Source of the DNA: Acidobacteriaceae bacterium
Lineage (GTDB): Bacteria; Acidobacteriota; Terriglobia; Terriglobales; Acidobacteriaceae
Assembly: GCA_025361625.1 (NCBI GenBank)
Contig: JANYKL010000138.1
Span: forward strand, 1-32,983
Direction: 5' to 3'
DNA: 32,983 nt
Shown: positions 16,469 through 22,630 of the stretch, piece after piece
Layout of the letters: each line of letters starts with the position of its first letter
Position numbering within the stretch: position 1 is the first letter of the stretch
Made by a program: the position numbers and the translations under genes
Notes under the pieces: model-generated
The model's input: only the letters and a program-made list of their open reading frames with translations
The model's database searches: none
What the model was told of the DNA's origin: nothing

Positions 16469-17101
16469 ATGTCTTACCCGAAATTACGCGCCTTCTCGGA
16501 ACTTGCACCTGTTCCAAAACAAGGGGCCAAACTTTCGCTTGTGGCACTGGCTGCCGCGCTCGCCTTTCTTCCGGCTTGCAGCATCGATGCGCATGATAAG
16601 AACAAGAACGGGGACGCGCACGTAGATATCAAGTCGCCGATTGGCGATCTGCATGTCAGCGAAGATGCCGACATTCGCGATGCGGGGTTGTCAGTTTATC
16701 CCGGCGCGAAGCCAGCTCCGAAAGATGGAACCGAAGATAAGAAAAGTGCAAACGTAAATCTAGCGATTCACGGCTTCTCGCTAAAAGTGGTAGCCGCGGA
16801 ATTTATCTCGAACGATGCTTCCGACAAACTGATTGCTTATTACGAGAAAGAACTGCGTAAATATGGCAATCCGATCCAGTGTCGTGGGGAGTGGAATGGC
16901 GGTGACGCTCATTCTTCTGGCGACAAGGAAGAAGGTTCGAAGCCAGTCTCTTGCAAAGGCAATAGCAATGGAAACTCGATTGAGTTGAAAGTTGGAACCG
17001 AGGCGAATCAGCACCTTGTTGCCATCAAACCGAACGGCGGCGGCACCCGTTTCGCCTTGGTATACGTGCGCATGCACACGGGCTCAGATAACAACATTTA
17101 A
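16469..17101 (+). CDS. hypothetical lipoprotein coupled to the GH3 gene
   Basis: A 210-residue protein with a long n-region and a hydrophobic segment (LSLVALAAALAFLPAC) ending in the lipobox LPAC, with Cys37 as the likely lipid attachment site. The mature part is charged and Gly/Asp/Lys-rich. It has a short DAGLSVYPGAKP motif (about 71-82) and a helix SNDASDKLIAYYEKELRKYG that resembles small acidobacterial proteins of unknown function. The ATG directly abuts the GH3 stop (TAAATG, no gap), implying coupled translation and an envelope role alongside that enzyme. Confidence 0.8.
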   Translation: MSYPKLRAFSELAPVPKQGAKLSLVALAAALAFLPACSIDAHDKNKNGDAHVDIKSPIGDLHVSEDADIRDAGLSVYPGAKPAPKDGTEDKKSANVNLAIHGFSLKVVAAEFISNDASDKLIAYYEKELRKYGNPIQCRGEWNGGDAHSSGDKEEGSKPVSCKGNSNGNSIELKVGTEANQHLVAIKPNGGGTRFALVYVRMHTGSDNNI

Positions 17102-17133
17102 CCGGGCCAGACTTGCCGGCGCAGCGAGGGCGG

Positions 17134-18075
17134 TTACTTCGAAGCTGTCCCCGCCGCGTTTTTTCCCGAGCTCTGCGCGGCCAAATGTCGTTTAAATCCT
17201 GGATATAAGTTTGCGATCGAGTAAGTCGCTCCCGCGAATGCATGCCTATGGGGACCGCCCGAGCCGAGGCCTGCCTCGAACCCACCGTCGATAACCAACC
17301 TTGGCATAACCGTATAACTTAGTGCCCATAAAGACGATGCGAATCCCGGCGTACTTCGGTCGAGGCGGGTGTTGCCGTAGAACTCGCACGTAAATTGGAA
17401 GCCTGCCTTAATGTCATGCGACATGGCCAGGTTGTATTGCTGCATGCGGCCGAAGCCGGACTGATTCGGCCTGCCGATCAAAAACTCCGTAGCGTTAAAG
17501 TCAAAATGGGTTTTGGCGAGGTCTTTGCTGGCGAGGAATGTGATTGAATGATCCACCTGCCCGGACCCCAAATTTTTTTCTACGCTGGCGCTGGGTATTT
17601 TGACTTCGTAGGCGAATGCAATGGACGGCACGCGCGATGTTTGCCGATAGAGGCGAATCTGTGGGCCGATCCAGTTATCCCCGAACCCACGACGCGTACC
17701 GGATGAATCCGTCACGAAAAGAAATGACGTTGTGTTCCACCGAATCTCCAAATCGCAAAGCAGGCCGAACTTCAACAAACCCCCGGCGGACTTGGACCGT
17801 GAAGCATCCTCCAGCCATAACTGATCGACTCCGTATTCCAGTTCCAGCACGCCATATTGGGTGACATCGGCCGGGTTCGCGACGGTGGGGCGATTCGGGT
17901 TCGCCTGCATGACATCCGCAAAACACCCCGTCTGCTTGCCAATCCATTGCCCTGCCGAGGGAGTGACGGTCGCGAGGCAGATGAAGCAGACGGCGCTAAA
18001 AGACTTCAGGAATCTTGCGATCTGGCTGAGTACAGAAGATATGCATCGCCTTTTATCGCGCATGTTTGGCTTCAT
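17134..18075 (-). CDS. outer-membrane beta-barrel-type protein (MetA-pathway phenol-degradation family-like)
   Basis: A 313-residue exported protein. The N-terminal signal segment is SAVCFICLATVTPSAGQ, preceded by a basic stretch; ATG 18075 is used, with ATG 18063 (MRDKRRC) as an alternative. The mature part alternates polar and hydrophobic residues in short strands separated by Gly/Asp/Asn turns. It shows the pattern typical of the 'putative MetA-pathway of phenol degradation' outer-membrane group: TQYGVLELEYGVDQLWLED, WNTTSFLF, GDNWIGPQIRLYR, SIAFAYEVKIPSAS and GSGQVDHSITFLASKDL. Despite that family name, no aromatic-degradation genes are nearby and the function is unknown. Convergent with the preceding lipoprotein gene, 32 bp away. 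Confidence 0.75.
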   Translation of the reverse strand: MKPNMRDKRRCISSVLSQIARFLKSFSAVCFICLATVTPSAGQWIGKQTGCFADVMQANPNRPTVANPADVTQYGVLELEYGVDQLWLEDASRSKSAGGLLKFGLLCDLEIRWNTTSFLFVTDSSGTRRGFGDNWIGPQIRLYRQTSRVPSIAFAYEVKIPSASVEKNLGSGQVDHSITFLASKDLAKTHFDFNATEFLIGRPNQSGFGRMQQYNLAMSHDIKAGFQFTCEFYGNTRLDRSTPGFASSLWALSYTVMPRLVIDGGFEAGLGSGGPHRHAFAGATYSIANLYPGFKRHLAAQSSGKNAAGTASK

Positions 18076-18240
18076 CGCGGGGATAGTCCAACTATCTCAT
18101 ATCAACCCAAAGCTGCAAAAAAATAGCCTGATTCCGCGGTGGCAGTAGTTTCGCGATCTGCTCCCGTTTAGATTGGGCCAATCCGACACTTCGATCCCGG
18201 TCTCTTGCTCTCCGCCCCGTTTGTGAGCTAGTTTCAAAGG

Positions 18241-18894
18241 GTGGATCACGCTTGCTATCAATGTGGGTCGATCATTGAAGACGGCCGGCCGTTTTGCCCC
18301 CATTGCCGCGCTCCGCAGATTAGCGTTCAGATCTCTGTCCCTTCTAATCAAGCCATCTCCGTCTCAGCGGAAGACTTGCCCTCACGCATCTCGCTTGAAA
18401 CCGTGTTATCGGACGACCCCGTCCAGCAGGCAGCTTCAAGGCGCGTACTCGACAAGCGCGCGGCGGTTCACGCGGCACTTAAAGCTGGGGTGCTAGGCGT
18501 CTTCATCGGGATTATTCCTTTTCTTGGAATCGTAATCACCGGCTACCTGGCAGTTTATTTTTATCGCAGGCAAAGTGGATTAGTGCCGATCGCATCTCTT
18601 TCATCGCGCGTCGGCGGAGCGGCGGGAGTCGTTGCATTTGCCATCAACGCAATATTAATGACGGTGCGGATCTTTATCTTTCATGCGCAACAGGAATACG
18701 TGGATCTTCTCACCCAGTTCGCGCATAAAGTGGGAGCCGACGCTTCGGACATTCAGGCCAGCATCCGTAATCTTTTCACTCCAACGGGACTCATCGTGAG
18801 CTTATTTTTTTGGATGCTAATCGCGGTGGCGCTTGCATCGATTGGCGGTGCACTCGCTTCTTTTTTTCTGCGCACGCGCGATTCGAATCCGTAG
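18241..18894 (+). CDS. zinc-ribbon membrane protein
   Basis: A 217-residue protein of unknown function. It begins with a zinc ribbon, CYQCG - 9 residues - FCPHC (Cys5, Cys8, Cys19, Cys22), then a polar linker, and then three predicted membrane helices (about residues 82-107, 123-150 and 182-208). The gene starts at GTG 18241, directly behind AAAGG and with no better start upstream. The order of soluble zinc ribbon then membrane helices is common for small bacterial regulators or chaperone-like proteins of the inner membrane. Neighbours give no hint of its job. Confidence 0.85.
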   Translation: MDHACYQCGSIIEDGRPFCPHCRAPQISVQISVPSNQAISVSAEDLPSRISLETVLSDDPVQQAASRRVLDKRAAVHAALKAGVLGVFIGIIPFLGIVITGYLAVYFYRRQSGLVPIASLSSRVGGAAGVVAFAINAILMTVRIFIFHAQQEYVDLLTQFAHKVGADASDIQASIRNLFTPTGLIVSLFFWMLIAVALASIGGALASFFLRTRDSNP

Positions 18895-18899
18895 CCTGG

Positions 18900-18921
18900 A
18901 GCTGCAACCCAGCTGCAACCC
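18900..18921. repeat. 11-bp perfect tandem duplication
   Basis: AGCTGCAACCC occurs twice in direct succession (18900-18910 and 18911-18921), directly after the zinc-ribbon gene stop and upstream of pyrB. Confidence 0.85.
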
Positions 18922-18942
18922 ATCAGCGACAACGTGAAATGA

Positions 18943-18958
18943 AGTAGAGCGCTCTACT
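18943..18958. promoter_or_regulatory. 16-bp perfect palindrome upstream of pyrB
   Basis: AGTAGAGC/GCTCTACT, 77 nt before the pyrB start. A gapless palindrome of this length is a plausible dimer-binding operator. It resembles a tRNA D-arm (GTAGAGC), but no tRNA fold is present around it. Confidence 0.45.
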
Positions 18959-19035
18959 CGCGGCTGTGGCCTTGCTCTCGCTCTGCGTCCTGCGTATCAT
19001 CCACCATTGCGTTCAAAGATCAACCTTTAGGACCT

Positions 19036-19947
19036 ATGAATTCTGCATCGCGGTCGCTGCTCAGCATCGAACAGCTTGATGCCGGCGAGATCCTGAAAAT
19101 CTTAAAATTTGCCCGGAGCATGGATCCCGACCGCCCGCGGCCCTTGCTTAAGGGCAAGCGCGTGTTCCTGCTCTTCTATGAAGCTTCTACCCGCACCCGA
19201 ACTTCGTTTGAGGTCGCCGCCAAGTCGCTGGGTGCGCAGACGGTCCTTATCCAGTCGGCAGGATCGAGCATCGAGAAAGGAGAATCGCTCCTCGACACCG
19301 GGTACACGCTGCGCGCCCTGGGGGCCGATGTGATTGTGATTCGACATCCCAATGCCGGCGCAGCCCACGTGATGGAACGGCATATTGATGTGCCGATCAT
19401 TAACGCCGGAGATGGCTTGCACGAGCATCCCTCGCAAGCCCTACTCGACGCGAACACTATTCTGCGAAATAAAAAAAGTTTCAAGGGCTTGCAGGTTGCC
19501 ATCGTCGGCGATATTTTTCATAGCCGCGTAGCGCGGTCGGCCTGCCATCTCTTGAGCAAGTTTGGAGTCAAAATTATTCTCTGCGGCCCGCATGAGTTGG
19601 TGCCTGAGATTGCGACTACTATCGCTCCCGGAGTTAGCGTGGCCAGAGACGTAAATGATGCTTTGCATGGAACCGACGTCCTTATGCTGCTGCGCGTACA
19701 AACGGAGCGGCTCGCAGGATTGAAAATTGACCCGGCGGATTACATCGCCCGTTATCAAATGACCAGCGCACGATTAAAAATGGCGAAGAAGGATTGCATC
19801 CTGATGCATCCCGGGCCGATTATCCGCGGGCTAGAGTTGACGAGCGAAGTTGCGGACGGCATGCAGTCCCGCATTCTGGAACAAGTGCGAAATGGCGTGC
19901 CTACGCGCATGGCGATTCTTGCGAGGGCGGTGGGGAAGATGCGATGA
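19036..19947 (+). CDS. pyrB: aspartate carbamoyltransferase catalytic subunit
   Basis: First committed step of pyrimidine synthesis: carbamoyl phosphate plus aspartate gives N-carbamoyl-aspartate. The 303-residue product has the family length. It shows the carbamoyl-phosphate motif STRTRTSFE (about 51-59), VIVIRHPNAG, HPSQALLDANTI (the HPxQ substrate motif), VGDIFHSRVARS and HPGPIIRG. No regulatory subunit pyrI is in the window. ATG 19036 has AGGA about 7 nt upstream. Its TGA overlaps the ATG of pyrC in the ATGA 19944-19947, so the two are expected to be translated in a coupled way and may form a PyrB-PyrC complex, as known for class I dihydroorotases such as that of Aquifex. Confidence 0.97.
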   Translation: MNSASRSLLSIEQLDAGEILKILKFARSMDPDRPRPLLKGKRVFLLFYEASTRTRTSFEVAAKSLGAQTVLIQSAGSSIEKGESLLDTGYTLRALGADVIVIRHPNAGAAHVMERHIDVPIINAGDGLHEHPSQALLDANTILRNKKSFKGLQVAIVGDIFHSRVARSACHLLSKFGVKIILCGPHELVPEIATTIAPGVSVARDVNDALHGTDVLMLLRVQTERLAGLKIDPADYIARYQMTSARLKMAKKDCILMHPGPIIRGLELTSEVADGMQSRILEQVRNGVPTRMAILARAVGKMR

Positions 19948-21269
19948 GCAGACCGTCAGCCGAGCGAACGACTCATGCCGCAGCGCTAGTGATAAAAGGT
20001 GGCCACGTGATCGACCCGGCATCGCACATCGATGCGCCGATGGATATTTTGCTGCGAGGGGGGCGGGTTGCAGAAATCGCTCCGCCGAATAAACTGACGC
20101 GCGGGGGCGAGGCGGCAAAAAAATTCGATGCCCGCGGCCTTGTCGTTGCCCCCGGCTTCATTGATCTGCATGTTCATCTGCGTGAGCCGGGGCAAACGCA
20201 CAAAGAAACCATCGCGACGGGTACGGCTGCAGCCGCCGCCGGGGGCTTCACTTCCGTCTGCACGATGCCGAATACGATCCCGGTGGTCGATTCGGTTGAG
20301 TGGATCGAATGGCTGAAAAGCCCAGCCCGCGGCGCGATTGTGAACGTCTTTCCTATTGCTGCCGCCACCAGAGGAAGCAAAGGCGGGGCGCTCACCGACT
20401 TTCGCGCGCTGCAATTGGCGGGAGCGATCGCCGTCACGGATGATGGCAAGCCAATTCTTGAAGACAGCATGATGCGCGAGGCTTTGTTGCTCGGGGGGCA
20501 GTTGAACCTCCCCGTTGTGCAGCATGCAGAAGACACGCGCATGACCGAAAATTGCTCCATGCACGCCGGGGCGAAGTCGTTTCGCCTGGGACTGCGAGGC
20601 ATGCCGTCAGCAGCGGAAAGCGTGATCGTAGAGCGTGATATCCGGCTGGCGCTGCAGATTTTTAACGCGCGGTTGCATGTAGCGCATCTCTCAACCGCCG
20701 ACGCGTTGAAGAGTGTACGCCGGGCGAAAAGCGCGAAAGCAAAAGTAACTTGCGAGGTAACGCCGCATCACTTCACGTTAATTGATGACGATATGCGTGA
20801 CTACGACAGCAACTACAAGATGAACCCTCCGCTCCGTGGGGCCGCCGACCTCGAAGCCGTTTTAGCGGCGCTCGCCGACGGAACAGTCGATGCGATCGCG
20901 ACCGATCATGCACCGCACGCCGCCCACGAAAAGCAGATGGAATTCGAGCGCGCCGCATTCGGAATAACCGGTTTGGAAACTGCCCTCGCGCTCGCCATCA
21001 CTAAGCTTTATCGCGAGAAACGCATTTCGCTCGCGCGAGTGGTTGAACTTTTTACTGCCGGGCCGGCGCGCTGCTTCGATCTTCCAGGACGAGGCAGCCT
21101 CGCGGTGGGCTCGGTTGCCGACGTCACCATCTTCGATCCGACCTCGAAGTGGGCATTCCACGCCGCGAAATCATTATCGAAATCCAAGAACACTCCTTTT
21201 GATGGATGGGAACTTACCGGAAAGGTGATGGCGACGATTGTAGGCGGGAAGATTGTGTACGTTGCCTGA
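19944..21269 (+). CDS. pyrC: dihydroorotase, class I
   Basis: Cyclises N-carbamoyl-aspartate to dihydroorotate. The 441-residue amidohydrolase shows FIDLHVHLREPG with the metal-binding His76 and His78, VTDDGKP with the class I aspartate, VTPHHFTL, the substrate motif NPPLR and ATDHAPH with the catalytic Asp. The frame is open further upstream to 19794, but that part overlaps pyrB and lacks family similarity. ATG 19944, overlapping the pyrB stop as ATGA, is the right start. It lies directly downstream of pyrB in the expected pathway order. Confidence 0.97.
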   Translation: MSRPSAERTTHAAALVIKGGHVIDPASHIDAPMDILLRGGRVAEIAPPNKLTRGGEAAKKFDARGLVVAPGFIDLHVHLREPGQTHKETIATGTAAAAAGGFTSVCTMPNTIPVVDSVEWIEWLKSPARGAIVNVFPIAAATRGSKGGALTDFRALQLAGAIAVTDDGKPILEDSMMREALLLGGQLNLPVVQHAEDTRMTENCSMHAGAKSFRLGLRGMPSAAESVIVERDIRLALQIFNARLHVAHLSTADALKSVRRAKSAKAKVTCEVTPHHFTLIDDDMRDYDSNYKMNPPLRGAADLEAVLAALADGTVDAIATDHAPHAAHEKQMEFERAAFGITGLETALALAITKLYREKRISLARVVELFTAGPARCFDLPGRGSLAVGSVADVTIFDPTSKWAFHAAKSLSKSKNTPFDGWELTGKVMATIVGGKIVYVA

Positions 21270-21337
21270 GCCCCGGAGCGGAGTAACAGGTTTATTTCGG
21301 TCGCGTCCGCCAGCGTATAAGCACTTTTCTGCGGTGT

Positions 21338-21343
21338 TACAAT
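21338..21343 (+). promoter_or_regulatory. candidate -10 element of the bicupin gene
   Basis: TACAAT ends 8 nt before ATG 21352, predicting a leaderless or nearly leaderless transcript. No -35 could be picked out. Confidence 0.4.
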
Positions 21344-21351
21344 CTCGGGCC

Positions 21352-22083
21352 ATGAAGCGCTTCCGGCTCTTCTTCTTGCTATTTTTTATCCCGCTAGTCG
21401 TGGCTCAAACGTCAACGGAAGTGGAGATCACCGCCGAGCCCTCTCACCACATAGCGCTCGAGAACGGCACGGTTCGCGTCTTTAAGGTGGAGGTCGCGCC
21501 GAAGAGGGCGACGCTCTTGCACCGCCATCGCCATGACTACTTCTTCGTGTCACTCGGCGATAGTCACATCTCGAACGAAGTTCAAGGGAAGCAGCCGGTC
21601 GATGCCAGCTTTCGCGACGCTGAAGTGCGGTTCACCGAAGGCAACTTTGCCCACATCGCTCGAGATTTATCAGACAAGCCCTTTCGGAATGTGACCATTG
21701 AGTTGCTGCAGGACGACACATTGCGGCGAACTCCATCACCGCGGCCAACGGAGCGGGGAGAAGTTACTTATGCAGGGGGCCGCAGCACGATTTTGATGGT
21801 CAAAGACGGAGTTCGCGTTTCGGACGTAACCCTTGACCCGGGAGCTACCATTCCGAGTCATCACCACGATGGCCCGCACCTCGTCGTGGCGTTAACCGAT
21901 CTTGATTTGCGAAGCGACTTGCAGGGGCGGAGCTCGTCAGCGGGGGAACATACGGGGGAACATGCGGCCGAACATGCGGACGAAGATAAGGCAGGCGACG
22001 TCATCTGGGTCCCCGGAGGGTATTCGCACACCCTGACAAATGAAGGGAAAACTCCAGCGCATTTTTTGACCTTCGAGTTTTGA
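21352..22083 (+). CDS. secreted two-domain cupin protein
   Basis: A 243-residue protein with a signal peptide (MKRFRLFFLLFFIPLVVAQ) and two cupin barrels. The first (about 35-125) has HRHRHDYFFVSLGD; the second (about 145-243) has IPSHHHDGPHLVVALTD and ends with GYSHTLTNEGKTPAHFLTFEF. The His pairs of both barrels fit a bound metal ion. Between strands of the second barrel is a short repeated insert, GEHTGEHAAEHADED, encoded by a 12-bp tandem repeat. The frame extends upstream to 21253, but that part has no signal peptide and runs over the promoter; ATG 21352 is preferred. Substrate unknown; cupins of this kind are often enzymes or sugar/metal-binding proteins. Confidence 0.85.
   Translation: MKRFRLFFLLFFIPLVVAQTSTEVEITAEPSHHIALENGTVRVFKVEVAPKRATLLHRHRHDYFFVSLGDSHISNEVQGKQPVDASFRDAEVRFTEGNFAHIARDLSDKPFRNVTIELLQDDTLRRTPSPRPTERGEVTYAGGRSTILMVKDGVRVSDVTLDPGATIPSHHHDGPHLVVALTDLDLRSDLQGRSSSAGEHTGEHAAEHADEDKAGDVIWVPGGYSHTLTNEGKTPAHFLTFEF
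21942..21977. repeat. 12-bp tandem repeat inside the cupin gene
   Basis: Three copies (21942-21953, 21954-21965, 21966-21977) of a unit like GGGGGAACATGC, with a decayed fourth. It encodes the GEH-T, GEH-A, AEH-A insert. Confidence 0.8.
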
Positions 22084-22102
22084 GCGGCGAAAATTAAGGA
22101 TT

Positions 22103-22129
22103 GCGCTGCACCAGCGCTTACGCGCTTTT
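22103..22129 (+). terminator. weak terminator region after the cupin gene
   Basis: Two overlapping hairpins: GCGCTG-CAC-CAGCGC (22103-22117) and AGCGC-TTAC-GCGCT (22113-22126), the latter followed by TTT. They lie 20-45 bp after the cupin stop and overlap the end of the convergent small gene. Confidence 0.45.
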
Positions 22130-22297
22130 CACGAGCGGAATTCCAGGCGATACCAATCCAACTTTATGAAGCTTGGCGGTAAAACGATCTTTATCGGCCG
22201 AGCTAGTGGCGGCTGCGAGACGTTTTCGCAATTTTGTTATCTTTTCCGCGCGAGTACGACGGCGGCGGATCTCTGGACGACGGCTGGGTGCTGACAT
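22118..22297 (-). CDS. 59-residue highly basic small protein (DUF6800-like)
   Basis: A small protein, MSAPSRRPEIRRRRTRAEK at its start, with many Arg and Lys residues and a short helix KITKLRKRLAAATSSADKDRF. The Arg-rich PEIRRRRTRAEK start followed by a helical Lys/Leu segment resembles the small proteins called DUF6800 in planctomycetes and acidobacteria; this link is from memory and tentative. The frame is open upstream, but ATG 22297 is chosen because it is preceded by GAGGAG with 7-nt spacing. A role in binding nucleic acid is suggested only by its charge. It follows the four-cysteine gene by 32 bp on the same strand. Confidence 0.75.
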   Translation of the reverse strand: MSAPSRRPEIRRRRTRAEKITKLRKRLAAATSSADKDRFTAKLHKVGLVSPGIPLVKSA

Positions 22298-22329
22298 GAT
22301 GGTCTCCTCGTAAGTTTCGTGTCGCTTCA

Positions 22330-22545
22330 TTATAAGGCAGCGCCGGGGCTGCCGCTCTCGGTCAGCGCATAACCGCCGCAAGCAAGCACCGGTAGTCTGG
22401 GATACTTGGGAAAACGCGGTTCTACAAACGAAAGCTTGCACATGATAAAAATCGAGCCTCGGTCGGATTCAACCAGTCGCGCGTTCGCGCAGCTGGAACA
22501 CAGGCCGGCGTTCGTATCCCGCAACGTGTTCTGTTGGCTGCTCAT
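22330..22545 (-). CDS. 71-residue four-cysteine small protein
   Basis: A small protein beginning MSSQQNTLRDTNAGLCSSC. Four cysteines (Cys16, Cys19, Cys36, Cys56) in a C-x2-C ... C ... C order suggest a zinc ribbon or iron-sulfur site. The core NARLVESDRGSIFIMCKLS followed by PRFPKYPRLPVLACGGY looks conserved and resembles small acidobacterial proteins of unknown function. ATG 22545 starts just before the cysteine region; the 20-bp duplication 22547-22586 supplies the sequence immediately upstream of it, and no strong Shine-Dalgarno is visible. The upstream part of the open frame has no conserved sequence and is left out. It is co-oriented with the 59-residue gene. Confidence 0.75.
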   Translation of the reverse strand: MSSQQNTLRDTNAGLCSSCANARLVESDRGSIFIMCKLSFVEPRFPKYPRLPVLACGGYALTESGSPGAAL

Positions 22546-22546
22546 A

Positions 22547-22586
22547 CGCTTTGCTGACGACACAGCCGCTTTGCTGACGACACAGC
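22547..22586. repeat. 20-bp perfect tandem duplication upstream of the four-cysteine gene
   Basis: CGCTTTGCTGACGACACAGC is present twice back to back (22547-22566 and 22567-22586). It ends one base before the start codon of the four-cysteine gene on the minus strand, so it occupies its leader. Confidence 0.9.
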
Positions 22587-22630
22587 TCGAACACTTCTCT
22601 CTTGTGCGCGGCCTGGCATCAATTACTCGG

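Noticed and set aside
18878-18960. tRNA-like words (GATTCGAATCC near 18880, GTAGAGCGC near 18945)
   Set aside because: They occur in the wrong order (T-loop word before D-arm word), no acceptor stem can be formed, and the first lies inside the zinc-ribbon gene.
19794-19943. N-terminal extension of pyrC upstream of ATG 19944
   Set aside because: It overlaps pyrB in another frame and has no dihydroorotase similarity; the ATGA overlap gives a natural start.
21253-21351. Longer start of the cupin gene
   Set aside because: It would cover the TACAAT element and put 33 residues before a clear signal peptide.
22546-22586. CRISPR-like repeat
   Set aside because: Only two copies, directly adjacent with no spacer; a simple tandem duplication.
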